In this document: piece after piece, positions 41,408 to 48,644 of the stretch
Layout: the number at the start of each line of letters is the position of its first letter
Numbering within the stretch: position 1 is the stretch's first letter
The notes under the pieces: generated by a model
Seen by the model: the letters and a program-made list of their open reading frames with translations, nothing else
The model's database searches: none
What the model was told of the DNA's origin: nothing
Made by a program: the position numbers and the translations under genes
NCBI GenBank assembly: GCA_963579905.1
Contig: CAUZIZ010000006.1
Coordinates: 1-64,000 of the forward strand
Source of the DNA: CAUZIZ01 sp963579905
Lineage (GTDB): Bacteria > Acidobacteriota > UBA6911 > RPQK01 > JAJDTT01
Reading direction: 5' to 3'
Length of the DNA stretch: 64,000 nt

Positions 41408-43441
41408 TCAGCGGGCCCTGTCCTCACCCATTAGATGGTCCCAGTGCCGTCGGGCCTGGGTCAGGATCTGAGGCAGGTCTTCACTCAGCACATAGCCCTC
41501 AGCTGCCAGTCCTAGAGCGGCGTTGGTCACCAGGCCGACATACTCGGCGCGGCTCTGGTAGCGTGACGCGATTGAAGCACGCGGATCCCCTAGCCGCTTC
41601 CGCTCCTGCTCGGTCCGCGGAAAGGGTATGTAGCAGCCTTGAAAGCTCGACAGTCTGTTCGTTGGTCCAGAGGAGTCGTTGAAGAGATTCCATCCCGTGT
41701 ACGTCGCCAACGGCACTGCCAAGTCCGGGAGGCGGATCCCGTCGATTTCGTTTCCGTCTTCGTCGACTGCCGGGACCAGAATTGGGAAGGCCCCTCCGAC
41801 CTGGGGCGGTTGCAGCGTCACGATCCCCTCGCCTCGAAACCTCGGGCCGAAGTCGATCCGGTAGGCCTTGTGGATACGTTCGGGGAAGCTGATGCCCGGT
41901 AGTTGGGGGAAGGTCAAGTTCTCAAACCGGAGCAGCGTCTTTCGATCCAGGCGGGGATAGCGGCTGGCAGGCGGTGCTGTGTCTGACACGACCCAGTTGT
42001 CCAGAGCCCTCAAGAGCGCTCTCATCGACCAACGGAAATCCATTGGATTGCTGGGCTCTTGCCCCCTAGAGATAGCGGGTGGAAATGGTCCTGGGCCGTG
42101 TTGGCTTCCTGCAAAGTGATACATGCGGACGTTGTCCAGCATGGGTACGTCGCGCTGCCCGTCGATGGTCGTATGGGTTAGTGAGGCAGCTCGACCGAAG
42201 TACTCATAGGAAGAATTTGTGTAGAAGATTTTGGGTCGGAATCGAGCTTCGGGAGAATGTGTGAGCAATCCATCCGTGATCCCGGTTTCGGGATCGGTCT
42301 GCTCCACATCGGTGAAGGGGAAGATGTCGGTGGGGTAGAAGAAGTTTGCGTAGGGTTGAGCATCCCTCGAAGGCTGTGCAAAACGATGATTGAAGCTACC
42401 TCGACCAGCACCCGCCACGTGGGGGATGATGCCGTCGAAGGCGGGTCTCCCCTCCTCATCCTGGTTGAGACCGTGGTAGAGGAACGTTCTCAGAAAGCGT
42501 CCGCTCTGGGAGCTGCCAAACCCGAATGCCCGAGCGATAGTCCCTCGGAACATGGATAAGGCCTCGGAGCTACGGTTCTTCAAGTGGGAAATCATATCTC
42601 TGACAGCAACCATCCCCAGCCCGACGACTGGGGGATTCTCGGAGACGTAGACGACTTCGTAGATCTTGCCCGGCTCGAATCCACCCTGGAGAGAAACGTA
42701 GGCAACATCGGGCCTCAGCTGGCCATTTCGGAAGCGTGCGAACTTCCATTGTGAGCGCGGTATCTCGTGGCGTGCGGCCTCCACGTCGTCCCTGACAGTC
42801 AGCACGTTCTCCGAAGCCGCAGGATCGGCTGTGGGGTAGGGGATGTGGTTTCGATCGGAGAGGATATGATCCCGGGCTGTTTTCTTCACGACGAAATCAC
42901 ATCGCACCAGACCTCGAATCGGTCGATTCCCATGGCGAGCGACTGGGGGATAGAGTCGAAGCCTACCCTTGATCGGTGGGGTGTCGAACTGCCAGCCCAG
43001 CCAGAGCACGGTGTATCCATGACGCATCAGGAATCCGTCTCCGAGCTCCGCTGCATTCTCAAAGTTAGAGCTCCTGCTGGCCCGATTGAAGTAGAGCAAC
43101 AGAGCCTTTCCGCCGCGATTCGAGACTTCGAAGAACACAGCCCGGTTACCTCGCCGAATCTGTTTCGGCTTCAGTAGGAAAAAATCAGCCGAGAACTCGA
43201 CCTCACCGTCCGGATTCGTGGGGGCGTTATCGATATCCGTGATGCGTCGATTAGCTGGATGGGCCGGATCGATTGCATAGAGGATTCTGCCGCTGATCTT
43301 CTCATAGGGACCCGCTAGCCCGAACGACTTCCCGCCGATCAGATCCTCACGAGAACTGATCTCGAAACCGGTGACCCGGGCGAAGAGAGGGGAAGAGATC
43401 AAGAAGAACACCAGCCAGGAAGAAACGGATCGTAACCACAT
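41408..43441 (-). CDS. Large secreted alpha/beta-hydrolase-domain protein (PF20091-like)
   Basis: 677 aa with a signal peptide (residues 1-21, LVFFLISSPLFA). The nucleophile elbow is FGFGSSQSGRFLRTFLYHGLN, with Ser in GSSQSGR. Other conserved stretches are VFFEVSNRGGKALL, PFTDVEQTDPETG and YHFAGSQHGPG (His). The family is common in Acidobacteria and Proteobacteria, with no known substrate. Its 3' end faces the dehydratase gene (13-nt gap). The upstream region (43442-43660) is occupied by a repeat. Confidence 0.8.
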   Translation of the reverse strand: MWLRSVSSWLVFFLISSPLFARVTGFEISSREDLIGGKSFGLAGPYEKISGRILYAIDPAHPANRRITDIDNAPTNPDGEVEFSADFFLLKPKQIRRGNRAVFFEVSNRGGKALLLYFNRASRSSNFENAAELGDGFLMRHGYTVLWLGWQFDTPPIKGRLRLYPPVARHGNRPIRGLVRCDFVVKKTARDHILSDRNHIPYPTADPAASENVLTVRDDVEAARHEIPRSQWKFARFRNGQLRPDVAYVSLQGGFEPGKIYEVVYVSENPPVVGLGMVAVRDMISHLKNRSSEALSMFRGTIARAFGFGSSQSGRFLRTFLYHGLNQDEEGRPAFDGIIPHVAGAGRGSFNHRFAQPSRDAQPYANFFYPTDIFPFTDVEQTDPETGITDGLLTHSPEARFRPKIFYTNSSYEYFGRAASLTHTTIDGQRDVPMLDNVRMYHFAGSQHGPGPFPPAISRGQEPSNPMDFRWSMRALLRALDNWVVSDTAPPASRYPRLDRKTLLRFENLTFPQLPGISFPERIHKAYRIDFGPRFRGEGIVTLQPPQVGGAFPILVPAVDEDGNEIDGIRLPDLAVPLATYTGWNLFNDSSGPTNRLSSFQGCYIPFPRTEQERKRLGDPRASIASRYQSRAEYVGLVTNAALGLAAEGYVLSEDLPQILTQARRHWDHLMGEDRAR

Positions 43442-43476
43442 CTGCTAATTAGAGCGCCGGAATGATGGGAGAATCA

Positions 43477-43645
43477 AGTGGTGGCGTGAGCAGTGGTGGA
43501 GTAGTGTAGTGGTGCAGTAGTGTAGTGAGCAATGATCAGTCGATCGGTGCCCAGACAACAGCTACGGCTTGCAACTAATTCCTACGGATCACTCCACTAC
43601 TCCACCACTCCACTACTGCTCACTCCACTACTGCACCACTACACC
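43477..43645. repeat. GAGTAGTG/GAGCAGTG inverted arrays around conserved core (R4)
   Basis: 43477-43530 is a purine-strand array (GTGGTGGCGTGAGCAGTGG, GAGTAGTGTAGTGGTGCAG and so on). 43591-43645 is its inverted counterpart (CACTCCACTACTCCACCACT, CCACTACTGCTCACTCC). Between them is the core CGATCGGTGCCCAGACAACA GCTACGGCTTGCAAC. The same core with the same kind of arms occurs at 52436-52575. The arms could form a long cruciform or stem-loop. It occupies almost all the space between two genes. Confidence 0.8.
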
Positions 43646-43660
43646 AAGGAGTATCAGTCC

Positions 43661-44308
43661 GTGATTCGCATCCCTATCCCTGCCGTGCTCTTGGTGCTTT
43701 TCTTCTCGGCCATCCTCTTGCGTGGCGAGCAGAAATTCTCACATCCCGTTCATTTGAAAAGGGGAGACCTTGAATGTAACGACTGCCATGGATCTGTTTC
43801 CGATAGCAAGGTTTCAGGCGACGATAACTTCCCCCAGGTCGAGACCTGTGTTCAGTGTCATGATGGCACCCGAGCGGTGGCGCTCGACCCCGCTGAATTC
43901 CGCTGGAAGCCGGTCGAAAGGACCTTCCGCTTCGACCACCAGTTCCACCTAAGGCTGGGAAATCTGGCACCCCTGCTGGCAAGCGCTATTGATTCGGGGA
44001 GGTACCTGGGACGGGTGGGCGGTATCCGAAAACATTTGGCGACGGAGAACCAGTGTGAAGCGTGCCATAGGGGCTTGGCCGAGAGAGACGACCACGGCAT
44101 GCCCCAGATGTCCGACTGTCTCGTCTGCCATTCAGAGATCGACAACCCGTTCAGCTGTGAGACCTGCCATTTAGAGGGCATTCAGCTTCGCCCTGAGAAT
44201 CACACCATGGAATTCTTCGACGGCCACGCCTCGAAGGAGTTCGAGTACGATAAGACGACCTGTCTTCCCTGCCACGGGACCAATTTTTCTTGTCGAGGGT
44301 GCCACTAG
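43661..44308 (+). CDS. Seven-haem c-type cytochrome
   Basis: 215 aa from GTG 43661, with AAGGAG 9 nt upstream. Signal or anchor helix (residues 3-21). Seven CxxCH haem motifs in order: CNDCH, CVQCH, CEACH, CLVCH, CETCH, CLPCH and CRGCH, the last at the C-terminus. N-terminal FSHPVHL is a c7-type distal-His motif. Only about 170 residues carry seven haems, so it belongs to the compact class III/c7-like multihaem group that shuttles periplasmic electrons. The longer frame starting at 43532 runs through repeat DNA and is not believed. No oxidoreductase partner is adjacent. Confidence 0.9.
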   Translation: MIRIPIPAVLLVLFFSAILLRGEQKFSHPVHLKRGDLECNDCHGSVSDSKVSGDDNFPQVETCVQCHDGTRAVALDPAEFRWKPVERTFRFDHQFHLRLGNLAPLLASAIDSGRYLGRVGGIRKHLATENQCEACHRGLAERDDHGMPQMSDCLVCHSEIDNPFSCETCHLEGIQLRPENHTMEFFDGHASKEFEYDKTTCLPCHGTNFSCRGCH

Positions 44309-44650
44309 TCTTAAATATGTTTCACTTTATGTGATTGCTGTCACAAGAAGTGGCAAAGAAGGACGCTAGTATCCCGAAGTGCGGCCGGTTCGAAAGCGCT
44401 CTTCCACGGAAGGGCGCAGCGAGAGTTGAGTATGCTAAAAGATTGCGAAAAAGCACAGCGTTCCTCCCAATACTCCCTTCCAAGAGATCCAGTGTGTAGC
44501 GCTGTGCTTGACCAGAATTCGAATCTGAACGACTGCTTGCCCTCGACCGAATCGGTCGCGCGACCCTTGCCTTCCTGATTGCGAAGCGGCAGAAGAAGAA
44601 GTAGGCGGATTCTCAGAGGCGGAAGCTGAGCGTCTCAGGCGTTGGGCCTG
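44309..44650. other. Intergenic gap, no gene seen
   Basis: 342 nt without a supported gene, RNA or terminator. There is a short purine-rich AGAAGAAGAAGTAGGCGG near 44590. The STAS gene ends at its right-hand edge. Confidence 0.4.
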
Positions 44651-45019
44651 TCAGTCTTCCAGGTTGGTGGGAGTGGACTCTTCCTTGAATCGGTCCAAGG
44701 CGTCGTCCTCGCTCTCGTAGACATCCAGAAGAGGTAAAAGCTGGCTGAGCGAGAGCACGTGCTTTACCCTGTCACCCACCCGCAGAAGTTTCACCGAACA
44801 GTTGAATCGTTTAGCCAGCTTGATGCCGGCTACCAACTCACCGATCCCGGCGCTGTCGATCCAGGAAACTCCTGAAAGATTTATGAGTACCTTTTGCCAG
44901 CCTTCAGCGAGAAGCTCATTCATGATGTCTCTGAGCAGCTGCTCCCCGACTCCCACGACCAAGCGACCCTCGAGGTCGACAATGACAACATCACCAGATT
45001 TTCGAACATCGACATGCAT
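44651..45019 (-). CDS. STAS-domain anti-sigma factor antagonist
   Basis: 122 aa, a single STAS domain starting VRKSGDVVIVDLEGRL. The phospho-acceptor region is SWIDSAGIGELV, with Ser 56 at the position phosphorylated in SpoIIAA/RsbV. The C-terminal tail is acidic (ESTPTNLED). It would bind an anti-sigma kinase when unphosphorylated. No kinase or sigma partner lies beside it, so it is an orphan in this window. Confidence 0.9.
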   Translation of the reverse strand: MHVDVRKSGDVVIVDLEGRLVVGVGEQLLRDIMNELLAEGWQKVLINLSGVSWIDSAGIGELVAGIKLAKRFNCSVKLLRVGDRVKHVLSLSQLLPLLDVYESEDDALDRFKEESTPTNLED

Positions 45020-45168
45020 CGCTGTCTCTCCTACGAAAACAAAACTGCGAGCCAGGGCGTCTCACTAGACAGGCTAGTCGGGTACGAGCCGGGAAAAGTA
45101 TAGCACGGCAATAACCTGACGTCCCGCCAACTCCAGGGGTGTCGAAGTTCTGACCGAAAATCGGGAGG

Positions 45169-45435
45169 CTAACGGCAATCGAGACTCTTAGGCGGAGTAC
45201 GCGAGCAGGCCATGCCCCCGGTCCTGGTAGAGGCCAACAAGGCACAGGCAACGTCGGTAGCGGTACGTTGGGCCTCTTCTCGTGTGGCTCCAGAGGCGGT
45301 GCGGCAAAGAGTATTACCCTTGAATTCGATGCACACGTCACAGCTGAAAACGTCCAGACTCATCGTCGAATAGAGAAGATACCCCACGAAGGCTAATGTT
45401 CCCACAATAGCTAAGACCTTGTTCTGCGTTGCCAT
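45169..45435 (-). CDS. Small membrane protein with cysteine-rich periplasmic part
   Basis: 88 aa. One N-terminal membrane helix (NKVLAIVGTLAFVGYLLYSTM) is followed by an exported part with Cys in FSCDVCIEF, TLCRT, VACALL, ACSRT and LDCR, six in all, and a conserved-looking GATREEAQRTATDVACALLA segment. I do not recognise a named family, but the pattern looks conserved rather than random. Disulfide-bonded periplasmic domain inferred. Confidence 0.6.
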   Translation of the reverse strand: MATQNKVLAIVGTLAFVGYLLYSTMSLDVFSCDVCIEFKGNTLCRTASGATREEAQRTATDVACALLASTRTGGMACSRTPPKSLDCR

Positions 45436-45580
45436 AGTTCTCTATTGTACCAATCACCGGAACAGGTATTGGAGCCTTTTCCGGTTACGGCAGAAGTCCA
45501 CCAGCTTCCGGGATTGACATCAGGGGGGCTAAGTGATCCAATTTCGATTCGAAATCCAACAACTTTTTGAGGTGGACTGA

Positions 45581-46435
45581 ATGCAAGTAGGCTATGGCGA
45601 GTATAGGTACGAGGCAGTATCGGACTGGGCGAAATTACCTTCTGGCTGGACCTTCGGCTGGATTCCAGGTGTGGCGGTGGACAGCCAGGATCGCGTTTAC
45701 GTGTACAGCAGAAGTGAGCATCCAATGGTGGTTTTTGATCCGGATGGGAACTTCTTGACGTCGTGGGGTGACGATGTCCTGGTGAGCGCCCACGGAATCT
45801 TCATCGACAGTGCCGACAATATCTACTGTACAGAGTGGAGTTCTCATTGCGTTCACAAGTTCAACTCTGAGGGACAGCTCCAATGGACTTTGGGAACCCC
45901 CGGTGTTCCCAGACCACCAGGGCTTCCCTTCAATCTCCCGACCGACCTGGCAATAGCCCCTGATGGCTGTTTCTTCGTCAGCGACGGATACGTGAACTCG
46001 AAAGTGCACAAATACTCCGCAGAGGGAGTCCTACTCTTCAGCTGGGGCGAACCCGGGACTGGTCCTGGACAGTTCAACCTCGTCCACAGCGTTTGGGTCG
46101 ATTCCGACTATCAGGTCTACATCTGTGACCGCGCGAACAACCGAATCCAGATTTTCGACGGAGACGGCCGATTCTTGCGGGAGTGGACCGGATTCCTTCA
46201 ACCTGACAAGTTGTGGTTCGATGAAAGCGAAACCATCTTCATGGCAGAGATTCGTCATCGGGTGACGATTCTCGATCGTCAGGGAGAAATTCTGTCGCAG
46301 TGGGGTGAGGCGGGTGACCAGCCCCATCAATTTCGCACCTACCCTCATGGCATTTGGGGGGACAGCAAAGGAGACCTCTACGTCAGCGAGGTGGCCTCAG
46401 ACGCGCAGCTGAAGAAGTTTGTTCGGCAGCGTTAG
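45581..46435 (+). CDS. NHL-repeat beta-propeller protein
   Basis: 284 aa of repeated NHL blades: GVAVDSQDRVYVYSRSEHPM, GIFIDSADNIYCTEWSSHCV, DLAIAPDGCFFVSDGYVNSK, SVWVDSDYQVYICDRANNR and GIWGDSKGDLYVSEV. No signal peptide or catalytic domain; it resembles the NHL domain of peptidyl-alpha-hydroxyglycine lyase-type proteins. Function unknown, likely a binding or lactonase-like propeller. ATG start after GGTGGACTGA. Confidence 0.85.
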   Translation: MQVGYGEYRYEAVSDWAKLPSGWTFGWIPGVAVDSQDRVYVYSRSEHPMVVFDPDGNFLTSWGDDVLVSAHGIFIDSADNIYCTEWSSHCVHKFNSEGQLQWTLGTPGVPRPPGLPFNLPTDLAIAPDGCFFVSDGYVNSKVHKYSAEGVLLFSWGEPGTGPGQFNLVHSVWVDSDYQVYICDRANNRIQIFDGDGRFLREWTGFLQPDKLWFDESETIFMAEIRHRVTILDRQGEILSQWGEAGDQPHQFRTYPHGIWGDSKGDLYVSEVASDAQLKKFVRQR

Positions 46436-46504
46436 GATGGATGTCTAGTGCTTTCAGGTCACCGAGGAGACTGAGCTGTGATGGGCTCAGCTGGAGGTAA
46501 GACC

Positions 46505-47284
46505 ATGTATCGAAGATCCCATTTAACCGTAGTTCAGATTGTTGTCCTCTGTCTGTTTCTGGCCTCAGTGCAGTATTGCCGGGACCACGAGCAGGAGATG
46601 GCCGACAAAGACTTCGAAGCGGCGCTTAAGGAAGACACCTCGGCAGCAAATGCCTTGACGTCCGAGGAGCGAGCTGAAGGGTGGGAATTGCTCTTCGATG
46701 GTACCAGTCTCGACCATTGGCGTGGCTTCAAACAGCAAGGTATTCCCATAGGCTGGGTGATCAGGGGCGGCGCCATTCATTTTTCGGGAGGGGAACAGGG
46801 CGGAGACATCATCAGCAGGGAGCAGTACCAGGACTTTGAGCTGAAGGTGGAGTGGCGGGTCTCTGAGGGTGGCAATAGCGGAATCTTTTTTCATGTGAGT
46901 GAGGACTTCGATCGCGCCTGGGAATCCGGGCCGGAAATGCAGGTGTTGGACAATGACCGTCACCGAGATGGCTCCAAGCCGGAGACTCGAGCGGGCACGA
47001 ACTACGCGCTCCATCCAGCTTCCCAGGAGGTGGTTAAACCAGCAGGAGAGTGGAATCAGTTCGGACTCATAGTCAACGGAGCTCACGTCGAGCACTGGGT
47101 GAATGGCAAGGAAATCGTGGGATACGAATTGTGGAGCGAGGACTGGAAGGAAAGGGTGGCCAAGAGCAAGTTCGCCGCGATGCCGGCCTACGGCCAGAGC
47201 AAGACCGGCCACATTGCACTACAGGATCATGGAGATCCCGTCTGGTTCCGGGCAATCAAGATCCGCCGTCTCAACTCGGAATGA
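46505..47284 (+). CDS. 3-keto-disaccharide hydrolase domain protein (DUF1080)
   Basis: 259 aa. Start chosen at ATG 46505, 5 nt after GGAGGTAA; a GTG at 46478 is possible. N-terminal hydrophobic segment VVQIVVLCLFLASVQYC (signal or lipoprotein). The concanavalin-like DUF1080 fold has GWELLFDGTSLDHWRGF, WVIRGGAIHFSGG, FELKVEWRVSEGGNSGIFFHVSED, PEMQVLDN and HIALQDHGDPVWFRAIKIR. Proteins of this fold cleave 3-keto-glycosides. They usually act with exported sugar-oxidising dehydrogenases. Confidence 0.92.
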   Translation: MYRRSHLTVVQIVVLCLFLASVQYCRDHEQEMADKDFEAALKEDTSAANALTSEERAEGWELLFDGTSLDHWRGFKQQGIPIGWVIRGGAIHFSGGEQGGDIISREQYQDFELKVEWRVSEGGNSGIFFHVSEDFDRAWESGPEMQVLDNDRHRDGSKPETRAGTNYALHPASQEVVKPAGEWNQFGLIVNGAHVEHWVNGKEIVGYELWSEDWKERVAKSKFAAMPAYGQSKTGHIALQDHGDPVWFRAIKIRRLNSE

Positions 47285-48043
47285 AGTCTCCTCGGTGGAA
47301 GCTAGCCTAAAACTTGAACGATTCGTCGGAACGTCGGCACGTCTGGACGTCGCACGTCTCTTCTCCCGGGAAAGTGCGGCGAACGGTTCCGACGGAAGCT
47401 TCGAATGGCGAGGTGATCATGAAGAATCGCCAGATGTCAGAGCCGTGCCCTTCAGGGTTCGGCCCCTGATCGGGGGCCGAACCTGGCAGCTCCGCCTTGG
47501 AAGTTTCCTCCTGAATGATCCAGCTGGGGCGGGACTAAGCTGAAACTTCATTTGGTAGGAGATCATCCAAGAGTCGCCAATGACAGAGCCGTGACTGCGA
47601 AGGAGCGGTCCCGGTATACCGGTGCCGGAAACAACCGACCAAACAGACGGTGACCGATCACATCCCCTTTTGCGGCATGTCCCGATCGGTGATCGGGACC
47701 GCTCCTTTGCAGTCACGGCTCCGTCATTGGCGGTAGCGACAATCACGGCAGACGTAACCGAAGTTTCGTTCTCGAATGGGGCAGCACCGCTGGGGCGGGA
47801 CTGCCCTGAAACTTGAGCAGTGAGCAGCGCCGCAAACCGGTGAACTAGCAGTATTACGAAACCAAGTCCAACAGAGCCGCGAACGACTTGAGCCGCTGGC
47901 AATTTGAAGCCAGCTTTCGTGGAAAGAGCCGGACGACAGCAAAATCTCTTCCGCTCTACCGGCTGACATTTCCGCCTTCCAGTTTCCCTTCGCCACACTG
48001 AACTCAGCGAATCGCCTCCGACTTTCTCAGGTGATTGCTGCGA
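47285..48043. repeat. Repeat cluster: R1 fragments, complete R2 element, R1 copy
   Basis: No gene is believed here. 47311-47373 is a reversed R1 end (GAACGATTCGTCGGAACGTC, GTCGCACGTCTC). A perfect hairpin lies at 47458-47483 (GTTCGGCCCC-TGATCG-GGGGCCGAAC). 47515-47560 is an R1 end (GGGACTAAGCTGAAACTTCA). A complete R2 element is at 47576-47731. R1 in reverse, diverged, is at 47740-47960 (TCTCGAATGGGGCAGCACCG ... CAGAGCCGCGAACGACTTGA). Confidence 0.75.
47576..47731. repeat. Complete R2 inverted-repeat element (156 bp)
   Basis: The left arm 47576-47613 (GCCAATGACAGAGCCGTGAC ...) and right arm 47694-47731 are inverted copies, 36 of 38 bases matching. The middle holds CCGGAAACAACCGACC and CATGTCCCGATCGGTGATCG. 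Diverged copy at 60240-60378; left-half copy at 35344. Structure like a non-autonomous transposon (MITE) or REP pair. No coding capacity. Confidence 0.85.
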
Positions 48044-48261
48044 TCAAGACACCAGTTCGACGGGGATCCTCCGCGCCGTTCTGAACAAATGGGCGTCTCT
48101 GGACTTCCAGGCTTCGTAGACAAGATCCCAGCATGGTCTGCAGTCATCCAGAGGTGGACCAGGAAGGTCAGTTCGTCGTCCAGACTCAACTCACCTTCCA
48201 TGAAGAGTTGGAGAAATTCTCGGTCGCAGTGGCGCTCTCGGGCTTTCGTTTGTTCTATCAT
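48044..48261 (-). pseudogene. Small zinc-finger (zf-HC2-like) protein, frameshifted
   Basis: From ATG 48261 the minus strand reads IEQTKARERHCDREFLQLFM and GELSLDDELTFLVHL. After a 2-nt CT insertion near 48150 the other frame continues DDCRPCWDLVYEAWK ... IPVELVS to a TGA at 48046-48044. Joined, the HLDDCRPC segment is the HxxxCxxC zinc motif of zf-HC2 anti-sigma-like domains. The protein would be about 70 aa. As sequenced, the open frame instead runs through unrelated residues. No sigma factor gene is next to it. Decay or indel error are both possible. Confidence 0.5.
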
Positions 48262-48437
48262 CGCTTCTGCTGTATCGACTAACGCGCTTCTCCACTGTGT
48301 GCGGTCGATCACGGAATCCCAGGGTTCATCGGGCTGGGCGCGCCCCACAACTCGTAATCACCAGCCTCTTCCTTTTCACCTGTAACCGCCAATTTAGAGT
48401 GGTAAGATGCTCCGTCTGGGATCTGCGGTCTTTTCTA

Positions 48438-48620
48438 AGGGTCTGCGCAAGAATAACTTGGTAGAATTGGCGCTCAGATTTGCGCCAGATTTGGCCGCAA
48501 ACGATTGAGCGAAACCACAGGCGTAGCCGGGTCTACGTTGAGGATTTCGCGATTGAGGAGCGGCCGAAGATGGTGGGAAGATGAGATGCCAAAATACCAA
48601 GTTATTTTTGCGCAGACCCT
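48438..48620. repeat. R3 inverted-repeat element (183 bp)
   Basis: Left arm AGGGTCTGCGCAAGAATAAC TTGGTAGAATTGGC (48438-48471) and right arm, reverse complement AGGGTCTGCGCAAAAATAAC TTGGTATTTTGGC (48588-48620). The inner part has a second inverted pair (GCTCAG ... TTGAGC). A right-arm-like copy is at 37085-37116. MITE-like, no coding capacity. It lies just upstream of the Nramp-like gene. Confidence 0.85.
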
Positions 48621-48644
48621 AAACAGGCGTTAGGAGTTTCAACC

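Noticed and set aside
43477..43645. GAGCAGTG/GAGTAGTG arrays as a CRISPR array
   Set aside because: Units are 7-8 nt with no spacers and no cas genes; the structure is an inverted array, not direct repeats with unique spacers.
47417..47998. 193-codon minus-strand frame
   Set aside because: Lies almost wholly in R1/R2 repeat DNA; similar shadow frames occur in other R1 copies (21249, 35016, 35183).
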